The notes under the pieces were generated by a model, which saw only the letters and a list, made by a program, of their open reading frames with translations, made no database searches and was not told the DNA's origin. 64,000 nucleotides of DNA, from positions 1 to 64,000 of the forward strand of contig NKJD01000010.1 of the NCBI GenBank assembly GCA_002256385.1. The letters run 5' to 3'. This DNA is from Flavobacterium sp. BFFFF2 (GTDB taxonomy: Bacteria > Bacteroidota > Bacteroidia > Flavobacteriales > Flavobacteriaceae). The translations under genes and the position numbers were made by a program. Positions 8,155 to 18,129 of the stretch are shown piece by piece (within the stretch, counting starts at the first letter, position 1; every line of letters begins with the position of its first letter).

Positions 8155-8314
8155 GAAGTGATTTAAACTTTTTTCAATTGGCTGCAAAATGGTCTTTTCG
8201 CCCCATATTTCAGCTTTTTATTACTCCGTAGCGCTGCTATGCAGTGCAAAAAAGCTAAAATCTGGAACAAAAATCTTCATTTTTCGCTTCAATCAAAAAA
8301 GTTTAAACCACTTC
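8155..8314 (+). mobile_element. 160-bp inverted-repeat (MITE-like) element, complete
   Basis: The element has terminal inverted repeats: left GAAGTGATTTAAACTTTTTT, right AAAAAAGTTTAAACCACTTC (one mismatch). It is non-coding and closely matches 17970-18129 (inverted) and 1-107. The bases TAT are found directly on both sides, a possible 3-bp target duplication. This copy lacks the hairpin block that borders the other two copies, which defines the element's true ends and shows it can exist by itself. It sits between the patatin terminator and the convergent universal stress gene. Confidence 0.75.
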
Positions 8315-8340
8315 TATGGTTATAAAATATATTTTACCTG

Positions 8341-9165
8341 TTAAATTTTAAAAGTAACAATCGGATGATGCGCGTGATTTACCAAATCTTCACTGATGCT
8401 TCCGTTAAAGAAGTGTGACAAACCTTTGCGTCCGTGTGTACTCATCCCGATGAGGTCGGCATTGATTTCTTTGGTAAAATTAAGTACGCCGCTTTCCACG
8501 TTCACGTCGTTGTAAATATGTGTGCTGTAGTTGTTGATGGTAAATTGCCCTACAAACTCAGCCATGTTGGCGCGTGCAATGTGCGTTGGTTTAAAGCTGC
8601 TTGGTGTGTTCACCATTAACAAATGCAAATGGGCGTTGAATTCGTTGGCAAATTGAACCACTTTGTTGAAGCTGCTTTTTGCTTCGGGTGTAAAATCAGA
8701 CGCAAAGACAAAATGATCGACATTGAAAGTCTCGTAATCTTTTTTAATGATAAGTACCGGAACTTCTGAATTACGAACTACTTTTTCGGCATTTGATCCG
8801 ATAAACATTTCTTTGTATCCGCTGGCCCCGTGCGAGCCCATCACCACCAAATCGATGTCATTTTTCTTGCTAATTTTAACGATGCCGTCAAAAGCCAATT
8901 CAAATTGAACCAATTCAGACACTTTTAATCCGTCCAACACTTCATCGTCCATTAAGTCGTCTAAACGTTGGATGGCTTTGTTTTTAAACAACATGATTTC
9001 TGGAATGTCTTTTCCAGACCCAAGTGCATCACTGCCTTCGTGGGGCAATTCAAGCATATGCAACAAAAAGATTTCGCCATCATTTTTGCGGGCAATTTCT
9101 GCAGCCACCTTTAAGGCGTAATAAGCGTGATCGGAAAAATCGGTCGGAACAAGTATTTTTTTCAT
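8341..9165 (-). CDS. Tandem-domain universal stress protein (UspA family)
   Basis: A cytoplasmic stress protein of 274 residues with two UspA folds in tandem. Domain 1 (1 to about 145) starts MKKILVPTDFSDHAYYAL and has the ATP-binding pattern GSHGASGYKEMFIGS. Domain 2 (about 150-274) starts with VFASDFTPEAKSSF and has STHGRKGLSHFFNGS. Both keep the glycine and Gly-Ser positions of the nucleotide-binding type. Proteins of this kind are usually induced in stationary phase or stress; the specific role here is unknown. A weak -7 match, TACCTTTA, is at 9205-9212 on the minus strand. Confidence 0.93.
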   Translation of the reverse strand: MKKILVPTDFSDHAYYALKVAAEIARKNDGEIFLLHMLELPHEGSDALGSGKDIPEIMLFKNKAIQRLDDLMDDEVLDGLKVSELVQFELAFDGIVKISKKNDIDLVVMGSHGASGYKEMFIGSNAEKVVRNSEVPVLIIKKDYETFNVDHFVFASDFTPEAKSSFNKVVQFANEFNAHLHLLMVNTPSSFKPTHIARANMAEFVGQFTINNYSTHIYNDVNVESGVLNFTKEINADLIGMSTHGRKGLSHFFNGSISEDLVNHAHHPIVTFKI

Positions 9166-9557
9166 AACGTGTAAATTTAAATTTGTGTGCTTTTCTAAAC
9201 GGTATAAAGGTACAATTTATTTGCAGATTGGAAAAATGATATTTGTCAGTTCAGACCAAAATTTTGTCCTGCTGCAAAATTAAATAAGAGGAAAGAGGCA
9301 CATTTGTTTTGCCATTTTATGCTTGTTTGTTAAAACGATTAAAAATGAATGGAGGGTGTTTTTACATGGCGCCTTACCAAGTGATTAACGAAATATTTTG
9401 CTCTTTTTTGCTGGAAACAATTGGCGGCAACTCAAAGTTAACTTTACATTAAAATGTACACACCTTTTTTTGGTTGAAAAAAAAGTGTATCTTTGCGCGG
9501 TTATTTTTGGAGTAATTCAAACATATGAGGGAAGCGCGGCTTCCCTCTTTTTATACA
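9166..9557. other. Divergent intergenic region, universal stress gene / rimP
   Basis: No gene is seen in these 392 bp. The region holds the weak minus-strand promoter TACCTTTA (9205-9212), a 12-bp palindrome AAAGTTAACTTT (9434-9445) shortly upstream of the rimP promoter, and that promoter itself (9469-9495). Two GAGGNAN-like heptamers appear near 9287-9300, too few to call an array. Confidence 0.5.
9469..9495 (+). promoter_or_regulatory. Promoter of the rimP-nusA-infB operon
   Basis: A -33-type TTTG (9469-9472) and the -7 motif TATCTTTG (9488-9495) are separated by 15 bases. About 60 bases of leader precede the rimP ATG at 9558. The longer open frame starting at 9525 has no support. Confidence 0.65.
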
Positions 9558-10022
9558 ATGACATTTAAAGAACAAGTTATTCAATTACTAGAAAACGGTC
9601 TACAAGAACGGCCACATTTATTTGTGGTTGACCTCAAAGTTACCGATAAAAACGACATACTCGTAACCCTTGATGGGGATGTGGGTGTCAATTTGCAAGA
9701 TTGCATTTTTATCAGCCGGGCTATTGAGCACAATTTAGACAAGGAAACCATCGATTTTGGTTTAGAAGTATCATCCGCGGGGGCAACTTCCCCATTGCGG
9801 TTTGCACGTCAATACTACAAAAACATTGGAAGAACCCTGAAGGTGGTCACACCTCAAATCACTTACGAAGCTGTTTTGGCTGCTGCCAACGAAGCTGAAA
9901 TCCGATTGGAATGGTCTACACGTGAGCCCAAAAAAATTGGAAAAGGAAAAGAAACCATTCAACATCATATCAACTTAACCTACGACCAAATCACTGACGC
10001 AAAGGTGATTGTCGCATTCTAA
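9558..10022 (+). CDS. rimP: Ribosome maturation factor RimP
   Basis: Needed for assembly of the 30S ribosomal subunit. The 154-residue protein starts MTFKEQVIQLLENGL and contains the RimP N-terminal fold with VDLKVTDKNDILVTLDGD and the conserved stretch FGLEVSSAGATSPL. That stretch corresponds to the ExSSPGxxxPL motif of the family, with A replacing P. The C-terminal SH3-like part is present. It is the first gene of the classic rimP-nusA-infB operon; nusA starts 10 bp after its stop. I set the start at the ATG of MTFKEQ because residues upstream in the open frame do not match the family. Confidence 0.95.
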   Translation: MTFKEQVIQLLENGLQERPHLFVVDLKVTDKNDILVTLDGDVGVNLQDCIFISRAIEHNLDKETIDFGLEVSSAGATSPLRFARQYYKNIGRTLKVVTPQITYEAVLAAANEAEIRLEWSTREPKKIGKGKETIQHHINLTYDQITDAKVIVAF

Positions 10023-10032
10023 ACCACATGAC

Positions 10033-11274
10033 ATGGAAAATATCGCATTAATTGAATCATTTTCTGAGTTCAAAGATGATAAACTAATCGATCGAGTAAC
10101 CTTGATGGCTATTTTGGAAGATGTATTCCGGAATGCCCTCAAAAAGAAATACGGTTCAGATGAGAATTTCGACATCATTATCAACCCAGATAAAGGTGAC
10201 ATGGAAATTTGGCGCAATCGAATTGTGGTGGCCGATGATGAAATCGAAGATGACAACCAAGAAATATCACTGACAGATGCCCGTAAAATTGAACCCGACT
10301 TTGAAGTAGGGGAGGACGTATCAGAAGAAGTAAAATTGATCGATTTGGGCCGTCGTGCCATTTTGGCTTTGCGTCAAAATTTGATTTCAAAAATACACGA
10401 ACACGACAATACCAACCTATACAAACAATTCAAAGACTTAATTGGCGAAATTTACACAGCAGAAGTACACCATGTGCGTCCAAAAGTGGTGATTTTGGTT
10501 GATGATGACGGAAATGAAATTGTATTGCCAAAAGAAAAGCAGATTCCATCTGATTTTTTCAGAAAAGGCGACAACGTTCGCGGTATTATCGAAAATGTGG
10601 AGCTAAAAGGCAACAAACCACAAATTGTGATGTCGCGTACCTCTGAAAAGTTTTTAGAGAAATTATTTGAACAAGAAATTCCAGAAGTATTTGATGGCTT
10701 GATTTTGGTTAAAAAAGCCGTTCGAATTCCTGGTGACAAAGCAAAGGTAGCTGTAGATTCTTACGATGACCGCATTGATCCAGTGGGTGCTTGCGTGGGT
10801 ATGAAAGGATCAAGGATTCATGGAATTGTACGTGAGTTGGGTAATGAAAATATTGATGTAATCAATTTTACAACCAATATTCAATTATTAATTACACGTG
10901 CATTAAGCCCAGCAAAAGTATCTTCTGTAAAAATAAACGAAGAAACCAAACATGCCGAAGTATATTTGCGTCCAGAAGAAGTTTCAAAAGCCATTGGCCG
11001 AGGCGGAAATAACATTAAATTAGCCAGCTTATTAACTGGTTATGAATTAGATGTCATTCGCGAAGGCGTTGGTGCCGAAGAAGATGATGTTGAGTTGACA
11101 GAGTTTGCAGATGAAATCGACGGATGGGTAATTGAAGAATTTGCCAAAATAGGTTTAGATACAGCCAAAAGTATTCTGAATCAAGACGTAAATGATTTAG
11201 TACGCCGTACAGATTTAGAAGAAGAAACCATTATGGAAGTAATGCGCATTCTTAAAGAAGAATTTGAAGAATAA
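10033..11274 (+). CDS. nusA: Transcription termination/antitermination factor NusA
   Basis: Binds RNA polymerase and nascent RNA to control pausing, termination and antitermination. The 413-residue protein has the NusA N-terminal domain (starting MENIALIESFSEFKDDK, with AILEDVFRNALKKKYG), an S1 domain around 130-200, and two KH domains (GACVGMKGSRIHGIVRELG and VSKAIGRGGNNIKLAS). It ends in a short acidic tail with the pattern AKSILNQDVNDLVRRTDLEEE, and lacks the long C-terminal repeats of enterobacterial NusA, which is common outside Proteobacteria. The start at 10033 is preferred over 10009, which would overlap rimP. Confidence 0.96.
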   Translation: MENIALIESFSEFKDDKLIDRVTLMAILEDVFRNALKKKYGSDENFDIIINPDKGDMEIWRNRIVVADDEIEDDNQEISLTDARKIEPDFEVGEDVSEEVKLIDLGRRAILALRQNLISKIHEHDNTNLYKQFKDLIGEIYTAEVHHVRPKVVILVDDDGNEIVLPKEKQIPSDFFRKGDNVRGIIENVELKGNKPQIVMSRTSEKFLEKLFEQEIPEVFDGLILVKKAVRIPGDKAKVAVDSYDDRIDPVGACVGMKGSRIHGIVRELGNENIDVINFTTNIQLLITRALSPAKVSSVKINEETKHAEVYLRPEEVSKAIGRGGNNIKLASLLTGYELDVIREGVGAEEDDVELTEFADEIDGWVIEEFAKIGLDTAKSILNQDVNDLVRRTDLEEETIMEVMRILKEEFEE

Positions 11275-11335
11275 TTGCTGACAAACGAACCTGCACCACA
11301 ACATAACAACAAAAAGAATAAACGAACCGCATTTT

Positions 11336-14233
11336 ATGTCAGAAGAAAGAGTCATTCGAATAAATAAAGTACTCAGGGAACTTAACATTTCACTAGATAG
11401 GGCTGTTGATTTCCTCAAGGAAAAGGGTGTGACTATCGAAGCTAGTCCAAACACCAAGATATCCGACGATGTCTATGGCATCTTGTGTGGTCAGTTTGCT
11501 GGTGACAAGGGAAACAAGGAAGCTTCCAAAGAAATCAGCGAAGAAATTCGCAAAGAAAAAGAGGCACTGCGCGTTGTACGCGAAAAAGAAGCCGAAGAAA
11601 AACGCCGATTAGAAGAAGAGCGCGCACGTTTGGATGTAATTAAAGCGCGAGCTGTAGTTACAGGTCCAAAAGCTGTGGGCAAAATTGATTTGGACAGAAA
11701 GCCTGTAGCCAAAGCCGCAGAGCCTGTTGCTAAAGTGGCAGAGCCTGTATTAAAACCTGCAGCAGAACCAGCTCCGAAACCAGTACAAGAAAAACCAATA
11801 CCTGCTCCAGTAGCAGAGGTAGTGCCTGAAAAACAAGCAGCAGCGCCTGTTGAAGTGCCAGCTAAACCTGCTGAGCCAAAAGTAGCAGCAGCGCCAGCAC
11901 CGAAGGTGGTCGAAGCACCCGTTGCAGAAGCACCCGCCGCGGTTGTTGAAGCACCGGTTTCACCTGTTGTTGAAAGTGCGCCAGCTGTTGCAGCTGCCAC
12001 CGAAACCACTAGTGATGATTCGGACAAACCTGTTGAGCATGCCACGCAATACCAAAAATTATCAGGCACGACGGCGACAGGTCAAGTAATTGACTTATCT
12101 CAGTTTAACCGTCCTAAAAAGAAAAAAGAAGAGCCTGCAAAACCGGGAGCCAACGCGGCCAGTGATGCAGCTAAAAATAAACGCAAACGCATTGCCTTAA
12201 ACAAACCAGGCGGTGGACCAGGCGGAAACAACAACCGACCAGGCGGTAATAACCGTCCAGGCGGAGGACCTAACAAGCCTGACTTCAAAAAAGGTGGAAA
12301 ACCTGTGGTTGCTCAAAAAGTAGAGCCAACTGAAGAAGAAGTAAAAAATCAAATTAAAGAAACGCTAGAGCGTTTGCAAGGAAAAGGCAACAAATCAAAA
12401 GCTGCCAAATACCGCCGTGACAAACGTGAAACGCACCGTCAACGTAATGAAGACGAAATGCAAGCGTTAGAAGAAGGCAGCAAAACCTTGAAGGTAACCG
12501 AATTTGTTACCGTTGGGGAAGTTGCCACCATGATGGATGTGCCAATTAATAAAGTGATTGGAACCTGCATGACTTTAGGTATCATGGTAACCATGAACCA
12601 ACGTCTTGATGCGGAAACGTTAACTATTGTAGCGGAAGAATTCGGATTCCAAGTTGATTTTATTACCACCGACATTGAAGAAGCCCGAGAAGAAGTAGAA
12701 GAAAACGCAGAAGACCTCAAAGCGCGTGCGCCAATCGTAACAGTAATGGGTCACGTGGATCACGGTAAAACGTCTTTGCTCGATTACATTCGTAAAACCA
12801 ATGTAATTGCAGGGGAATCTGGAGGAATCACACAACATATTGGTGCTTATGGGGTGGTGTTAGAAGGCGGTCAAAAAATCACTTTCTTAGATACACCAGG
12901 TCACGAGGCGTTTACAGCGATGCGTGCAAGGGGTGCTCAAGTTACCGACATTGCTATTATTGTGGTAGCGGCTGACGACGACATCATGCCTCAAACCAAA
13001 GAAGCCATTAGCCACGCACAAGCCGCTGGTGTACCGATGATTTTTGCCATCAATAAAGTGGATAAGCAGACTGCAAATCCAGAGAAAATCAAGGAACGTT
13101 TGGCTGGTATGAACTTGTTGGTTGAAGATTGGGGTGGTAAATTCCAATCGCACGATATTTCAGCCAAAACAGGTTTGGGCGTTAAAGAATTATTAGAAAA
13201 AGTATTGCTCGAAGCAGAAATGCTCGAACTGACAGCGAACCCGAACAAACCGGCCGTTGGAACAGTAGTAGAAGCCTTCCTTGACAAAGGACGCGGATAC
13301 GTTTCAACCGTATTGGTGCAAGCAGGTACATTGCGCATTGGCGATTATGTATTGGCGGGTAAAAACCACGGTAAAATCAGGGCGATGCACGATGAGCGTG
13401 GACACAGCATTAAAGTGGCTGGGCCGTCAACTCCTATTTCCATTCTTGGTTTAGACGGGGCACCAACAGCTGGTGATAAGTTCAACGTATATGAAGATGA
13501 GCGCGAGGCAAAACAAATTGCAGCCAAACGTACCCAATTAATCCGCGAACAATCGGTTCGAACCCAGAAACACATTACGTTGGCCGAAATTGGTCGCCGT
13601 ATTGCGTTGGGTCAATTTAAAGAATTGAACATTATCCTTAAAGGTGACGTGGATGGTTCTGTAGAAGCATTGGCCGATTCATTCTCTAAATTATCAACCG
13701 AAGAAATCCAAATCAAAATCATTCACAAAGGGGTGGGCGCCATCACAGAATCTGACGTATTGTTAGCTTCTGCCTCAGATGCCATCATTATCGGATTTAA
13801 TGTGCGACCTTCAGGAAATGCCAAACAATTGGCCGATAAAGAAGAAATCGATATCCGTAACTACTCCATCATTTACGATGCCATTGATGACCTTAAAGAC
13901 GCCATGGAAGGCATGTTGTCACCAGAACTTAAAGAAGAAGTTACTGGAACAGCCGAAATCCGTGAGACGTTTAAAATTTCAAAAGTGGGTACCATTGCAG
14001 GTTGTATGGTGATCGATGGAAAAATATTCCGAAATTCACGCATCCGCCTTATCCGCGAAGGAGTGGTTATTTACACAGGCGAGCTGACATCATTAAAACG
14101 ATTCAAGGACGACGCCAAAGAGGTGTCAAAAGGCTACGATTGCGGTATTCAAATCAAGAATTACAACGACTTGAATTTATACGATACCATCGAAGCTTTC
14201 CAAGAAGTCGAGGTGAAAAAGAAATTGAAATAA
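11336..14233 (+). CDS. infB: Translation initiation factor IF-2
   Basis: GTPase that delivers initiator fMet-tRNA to the 30S subunit and promotes subunit joining. The protein is 965 residues. A small N-terminal IF2_N domain (VLRELNISLDRAVDFLKEKG) is followed by a charged helix and then a long Ala/Pro/Val-rich and Gly/Asn/Pro-rich linker (about 120-330). A second IF2_N-like region follows (about 380-440), then the G domain with GHVDHGKTS (near 470), DTPGHEAFT and NKVDK, and the C-terminal domains that bind tRNA. The low-complexity linker produces a long spurious antisense open frame. The gene ends the rimP operon and is followed by a strong terminator. Confidence 0.98.
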   Translation: MSEERVIRINKVLRELNISLDRAVDFLKEKGVTIEASPNTKISDDVYGILCGQFAGDKGNKEASKEISEEIRKEKEALRVVREKEAEEKRRLEEERARLDVIKARAVVTGPKAVGKIDLDRKPVAKAAEPVAKVAEPVLKPAAEPAPKPVQEKPIPAPVAEVVPEKQAAAPVEVPAKPAEPKVAAAPAPKVVEAPVAEAPAAVVEAPVSPVVESAPAVAAATETTSDDSDKPVEHATQYQKLSGTTATGQVIDLSQFNRPKKKKEEPAKPGANAASDAAKNKRKRIALNKPGGGPGGNNNRPGGNNRPGGGPNKPDFKKGGKPVVAQKVEPTEEEVKNQIKETLERLQGKGNKSKAAKYRRDKRETHRQRNEDEMQALEEGSKTLKVTEFVTVGEVATMMDVPINKVIGTCMTLGIMVTMNQRLDAETLTIVAEEFGFQVDFITTDIEEAREEVEENAEDLKARAPIVTVMGHVDHGKTSLLDYIRKTNVIAGESGGITQHIGAYGVVLEGGQKITFLDTPGHEAFTAMRARGAQVTDIAIIVVAADDDIMPQTKEAISHAQAAGVPMIFAINKVDKQTANPEKIKERLAGMNLLVEDWGGKFQSHDISAKTGLGVKELLEKVLLEAEMLELTANPNKPAVGTVVEAFLDKGRGYVSTVLVQAGTLRIGDYVLAGKNHGKIRAMHDERGHSIKVAGPSTPISILGLDGAPTAGDKFNVYEDEREAKQIAAKRTQLIREQSVRTQKHITLAEIGRRIALGQFKELNIILKGDVDGSVEALADSFSKLSTEEIQIKIIHKGVGAITESDVLLASASDAIIIGFNVRPSGNAKQLADKEEIDIRNYSIIYDAIDDLKDAMEGMLSPELKEEVTGTAEIRETFKISKVGTIAGCMVIDGKIFRNSRIRLIREGVVIYTGELTSLKRFKDDAKEVSKGYDCGIQIKNYNDLNLYDTIEAFQEVEVKKKLK

Positions 14234-14242
14234 TAACACAAG

Positions 14243-14272
14243 CATCCCGATTCGTCGGGATGTTTTTTTTTT
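14243..14272 (+). terminator. Rho-independent terminator after infB
   Basis: Perfect 8-bp stem CATCCCGA / TCGGGATG with a TTCG loop and a run of ten T, nine bases after the infB stop codon. The next gene starts only nine bases beyond the T run. Confidence 0.92.
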
Positions 14273-14280
14273 AGTTGCCT

Positions 14281-15153
14281 ATGCGTTATTCGGTCGTAAT
14301 CCCTGCTTACAATGAACATGCTTTTTTAGCCGATACCCTAAACAGTTTATTGGGTCAAAGTTGTCCGCCCCATCAGCTTATTGTGGTGGACGACCAATCA
14401 ACCGACGGCACCTTTGAATTGGCGCAATCATTGGCACTGGAACACCCTTCGGTACAAGTATACCAAACCCAATCGGTTGGTGGTGGCCACCAGCCGGGCG
14501 CTAAGGTCATTCAAGCTTTTTTGTTGGGGTATGCGGCTGTTGATTCGTCAGCTGATTTTATCGTGAAAGCCGATGCCGATTTGATTTTTCCACCCCATTA
14601 TTTTGAAACGTTGCAAAAATATTTCAGTGAAGATCCAAAATTGGGCATGGCCGGTGGCTGTGCTTACATTGAAAAAGAAGGCCAATGGGTATTGGAAAAA
14701 CTCACCGATCCAGATCACATCCGAGGTGCATTTAAAACCTACCGCAAAGCGTGTTATGAGCAAATTGGCGGATTGCAACCGCAAATGGGTTGGGACACCG
14801 TAGACGAAATGTTGGCCCGTTACTTTGGCTGGGAACTCAAAGTCGATATGGCGCTTCACGTAAAACACCTAAAACCAACAGGAGCCAGTTACACCCAAGC
14901 GGCACGCTACAAGCAAGGGGCTGCGTTTTACGCTTTGGGCTATGGCTTTTTGTTAACTTCGATGGCCTCCCTAAAATTGGCAAGCCGTAAAGGGAAACCG
15001 CTGTTGGCCAAAGATTACGTAATTGGGTTTTTTAAGGCCAAATGGGGCGGCGTTCCGATGTTGGTTAATGCTGACCAAGCCCGTTTTATTAGAGGCTACC
15101 GCTATAAAAACCTTTGGCGAAAAGTGTTTGCAACAAAAAGCAAGCAGCAATAA
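14281..15153 (+). CDS. Glycosyltransferase family 2
   Basis: A cytoplasmic or membrane-associated GT-A glycosyltransferase of 290 residues. It begins MRYSVVIPAYNEHAFLADTL and has the nucleotide-binding region VVDDQSTDGTFELA and the metal-binding DAD in VKADADLIFPPHYF. A glycosyl-acceptor region includes GGLQPQMGWDTVDEM, near the usual ED/TED position. It lacks the multiple membrane helices of polysaccharide synthases; one weak hydrophobic stretch, ALGYGFLLTSMASL, occurs near 220. The start is an ATG; a TTG two codons earlier is unlikely. It lies directly after the infB terminator, and no promoter was recognised in so short a gap. Substrate unknown. Confidence 0.88.
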   Translation: MRYSVVIPAYNEHAFLADTLNSLLGQSCPPHQLIVVDDQSTDGTFELAQSLALEHPSVQVYQTQSVGGGHQPGAKVIQAFLLGYAAVDSSADFIVKADADLIFPPHYFETLQKYFSEDPKLGMAGGCAYIEKEGQWVLEKLTDPDHIRGAFKTYRKACYEQIGGLQPQMGWDTVDEMLARYFGWELKVDMALHVKHLKPTGASYTQAARYKQGAAFYALGYGFLLTSMASLKLASRKGKPLLAKDYVIGFFKAKWGGVPMLVNADQARFIRGYRYKNLWRKVFATKSKQQ

Positions 15154-15252
15154 GTTGACTTTTACTCTACAAAGGAACCGCAACCGAATACATCACCAAT
15201 TTTTCAATTCGTTATTCAAAACAGGATCTTAGGTGTTCCAATTTGGAATGCC

Positions 15253-15260
15253 TATTTTTG
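15253..15260 (+). promoter_or_regulatory. -7 promoter motif of metG
   Basis: TATTTTTG followed by C lies 20 bases before the metG ATG and matches TAnnTTTG. Confidence 0.6.
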
Positions 15261-15280
15261 CACCATAAAAATTATTTACC

Positions 15281-17341
15281 ATGTCTTTGACGCCCAAACG
15301 TTATACCATCACAGCCGCTTTACCTTACACCAACGGCCCCATTCACATTGGCCATTTGGCTGGTGTCTATATTCCAGCCGACATTTATGCCCGATACTTG
15401 CGCCTTGCAGGCAAAGACGTCATTTACATATGTGGCAGTGACGAACATGGGGTAGCCATTTCAATGAAAGCGCGAAAAGAGGGGATTACGCCACAGCAAG
15501 TCATTGACAAATACCACACCATTATTAAGCAATCGTTTGCTGATTTTGGCATTTCGTTCGATCATTATTCTCGGACATCCGCAGCCATTCACCACCAAAC
15601 GGCCTCAGATTTCTTTAAAAAATTATACAACGACGGTGCTTTTATAGAAGAAACCACCCAGCAATTATTTGACCCAGAAGCCAATCAGTTTTTGGCTGAT
15701 CGTTTTGTAACGGGCACCTGTCCAAAATGCGACAATCCAGAAGCGTATGGCGACCAATGCGAAAAATGTGGCAGCACCTTAAACGCCACAGATTTAATCA
15801 ATCCCAAATCGACCATTACCGGTAGCGAACCCATTTTAAGAGAAACCAAACATTGGTTTTTGCCCCTAAATAAATATGCCGATTTTTTAACTGATTGGAT
15901 TATAAAAGGACACAAAAACGATTGGAAACCAAACGTATATGGCCAAGTAAAATCATGGATCGATGCTGGTTTAGAGCCACGCGCCGTGACCCGCGATTTG
16001 GACTGGGGCATTGATGTGCCAGTGCCTGGTGCCGAAGGGAAAAAATTATATGTCTGGTTTGATGCACCCATTGGCTATATTTCGGCCACCAAAGAATGGG
16101 CGCAAATCAAAGGAACCGACTGGGAGCCATATTGGAAGTCAGACGACACCAAATTGGTCCATTTTATTGGCAAAGACAATATTGTTTTTCATTGCATTAT
16201 TTTCCCGGCCATGCTTAAGGCCGAAGGCAGTTATATTTTGCCTGACAATGTGCCAGCCAATGAGTTTTTAAACCTCGAAGGCAACAAATTGTCAACATCC
16301 AAAAACTGGGCCGTGTGGCTGCATGAATACCTGATCGATTTTCCAAACCAGCAAGATGCCTTGCGCTATGCGCTCACGGCCAATGCCCCTGAAACCAAAG
16401 ACAACGATTTTACCTGGGCCGATTTTCAGGCGCGTAACAACAATGAGTTGTCAGCCGTACTTGGCAATTTTATTAATCGGGTGTTGGTGTTAACACAAAA
16501 ATATTACAACGGAGTGGTGCCACAGTCGCAATCGCTTTTGCCGCAAGATGAAGAAGTTTTGGCTGCATTAAAAGCGTATCCAACCGTTATTGCCGATTCA
16601 ATTGAACGCTATCGGTTTAGAGAAGCGATGGGCGAAGTCATGAACGTCGCCCGTTTGGGTAACAAATATTTGGCTGACGAAGAACCTTGGAAAACCATTA
16701 AAACAGATCCAGATCGGGTGCAGACACAACTTTTTATAGCCTTGCAAGTGGCGGCCGTATTACGCACACTCACCGAGCCGTTTTTGCCATTTACCGCTTC
16801 AAAATTGGCCGAAATGCTGCAGCTTCCTGTAACTGATTGGAACGCATTGCCTCATGCAAATGAATGGATTTCAGCTGGACACGTACTTGGCGCCTCCGAA
16901 TTGTTGTTTCCACAGGTGGAAGACGCGGCTATTGAAGCGCAATTGGCCAAATTAGAAGCAACCAAAACAAGTAATCAGCAACAGGCTCCCGAAGCAGTAA
17001 CCCCTCTTAAAGATACTTGTACTTTTGAAGATTTTGCCAAATTGGACATCCGTATTGGCACCATTTTAGAGGCCGAAAAAATGCCAAAAGCCAATAAATT
17101 GTTGGTTTTAAAAGTAGGTGTGGGCACCGATGTGCGCACCATTGTTTCTGGTATAGCGGCTCATTTTACCCCTGAGGAAGTCATTGGCAAAAGGGTGTCC
17201 GTCTTGGTCAATTTGGCACCGCGCGCCTTGCGCGGCGTGGAAAGCCAAGGTATGATTTTAATGACCGAAGATAGCCAAGGCAAATTGCATTTTGTGAATC
17301 CGGAAGGGGAAGGCGTTCCTGATGGGGCGGTTGTTAGTTAA
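15281..17341 (+). CDS. metG: Methionine--tRNA ligase
   Basis: Charges tRNA-Met and initiator tRNA with methionine. The 686-residue protein has the class I signature HIGH (22-25, within [10 protein letters not shown]), a zinc-binding knuckle with two CxxC pairs ([18 protein letters not shown], about 147-164), and the KMSKS loop as KLSTS (near 336), a usual variant in this type. The anticodon-binding helices follow, and then a C-terminal EMAP/tRNA-binding OB-fold (about 583-686, containing [18 protein letters not shown]) joined by a Gln/Ala-rich linker. This is the long dimeric form of the enzyme. It has its own promoter. Confidence 0.98.
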   Translation: MSLTPKRYTITAALPYTNGPIHIGHLAGVYIPADIYARYLRLAGKDVIYICGSDEHGVAISMKARKEGITPQQVIDKYHTIIKQSFADFGISFDHYSRTSAAIHHQTASDFFKKLYNDGAFIEETTQQLFDPEANQFLADRFVTGTCPKCDNPEAYGDQCEKCGSTLNATDLINPKSTITGSEPILRETKHWFLPLNKYADFLTDWIIKGHKNDWKPNVYGQVKSWIDAGLEPRAVTRDLDWGIDVPVPGAEGKKLYVWFDAPIGYISATKEWAQIKGTDWEPYWKSDDTKLVHFIGKDNIVFHCIIFPAMLKAEGSYILPDNVPANEFLNLEGNKLSTSKNWAVWLHEYLIDFPNQQDALRYALTANAPETKDNDFTWADFQARNNNELSAVLGNFINRVLVLTQKYYNGVVPQSQSLLPQDEEVLAALKAYPTVIADSIERYRFREAMGEVMNVARLGNKYLADEEPWKTIKTDPDRVQTQLFIALQVAAVLRTLTEPFLPFTASKLAEMLQLPVTDWNALPHANEWISAGHVLGASELLFPQVEDAAIEAQLAKLEATKTSNQQQAPEAVTPLKDTCTFEDFAKLDIRIGTILEAEKMPKANKLLVLKVGVGTDVRTIVSGIAAHFTPEEVIGKRVSVLVNLAPRALRGVESQGMILMTEDSQGKLHFVNPEGEGVPDGAVVS

Positions 17342-17534
17342 AGTTTACTAAAGTTATTTTTTACTCAATTTTTATTTACACACAAGTTTCCAATATACTA
17401 CTAGAAATGATTATGCCCTAAAAAATTAATTATCTTAGCCCAACTTGTAGAAGATTGTCTTGAAATAATGTTTTTTTTAGCTGCTATTCATAAGTGTTTC
17501 AAATTTGAAAAATATTTAATTTCTATTGAAACAA
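17342..17534. other. Region after metG, nothing recognised
   Basis: These 193 AT-rich bases contain no credible gene, terminator or promoter that I can name. They lead into the inverted hairpin block. Confidence 0.4.
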
Positions 17535-17969
17535 AATTGTTCATTTTCTTTGCTAGCCCAAAGAAAACGAACCAAAAGAAAGGGCTTTTTTGGCCCGCAT
17601 AAAAGGTCATTTTTGCCTTCGGCAAAACCAGTTTAATCTGGGCTTTTTTATTGTATTTTAATTGGTCAGATTGAATCACTTTTCTTTAATTGTGTTTGCT
17701 GCGCAAACTGGTTTTTAGTGGTGATGTAAGCTCCCTTTTATATTGTTTTTTAATGGTGAGCTTGAATCACCTTTTCTTTAATTGTGTTTGCTTCGCAAAC
17801 TCGCCTTTAGTGGTGATGTTTCAAGCCGAAATTTCCAGTTTCTAATAACTACTTTCAAAAAAACTAACAATTCCATTCAAAACTTATTTAGTACCGGACT
17901 TCCACTGGAAGTCCTCCTCTATATATCATAGGCTTCAGAAATTTTGCCGGCTTGAAAAACCTATGACAT
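17535..17969 (-). repeat. Composite multi-hairpin repeat block, inverted right copy
   Basis: Reverse-complement counterpart of 108-451. It carries the three-hairpin repeat (17535-17633) and the GTTTGC-loop-GCAAAC hairpin twice (17694-17708 and 17786-17800). It also has the AGT-loop hairpin (17896-17914) and the CATAGG...CCTATG hairpin next to the 160-bp element. The ATCACC-bounded unit, single in the left copy, is duplicated here in tandem. On the opposite strand the triloops of the three GTTTGC hairpins in the window read GGA, GAA and GCA, so stems are kept while the middle loop base varies. Confidence 0.75.
17896..17914. repeat. AGT-loop hairpin, inverted copy
   Basis: GGACTTCC-ACT-GGAAGTCC, the reverse complement of the hairpin at 163-181, with the same flanks (GTACC before it, and TCCTCTATATAT after it). 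Confidence 0.75.
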
Positions 17970-18129
17970 GAAGTGGTTTAAACTTTTTTGATTGCAGCGA
18001 AAAATGAGGATTTTTGTTCTAGATTTTAGCTTTTTAGCACTGCATAGCAGCGCTACGGAGTAAAAAAAAGGTGAAATATGGGGCGAAAAGACCATTTTGC
18101 AGCCAATTAAAAAAAGTTCAAAGCACTTC
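17970..18129 (-). mobile_element. 160-bp inverted-repeat (MITE-like) element, inverted copy
   Basis: Same length as the 8155-8314 copy and closely similar to it in reverse complement. One end is GAAGTGGTTTAAACTTTTTT. The other, AAAAAAGTTCAAAGCACTTC, has two changes. No target duplication is evident. It is fused to the hairpin block in the same way as the copy at 1-107, so those two loci probably arose from one composite. Confidence 0.75.

Noticed and set aside
11491..12069. Long antisense open frame of 192 residues opposite infB
   Set aside because: It is the shadow of the Ala/Pro/Val-rich linker of IF-2; low-complexity codons leave the opposite strand without stops. No promoter or domain supports it.
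15154..15280. SAM or T-box riboswitch before metG
   Set aside because: The leader is too short and shows no conserved core; only a -7 promoter motif is seen. The same applies to the region before ahcY.
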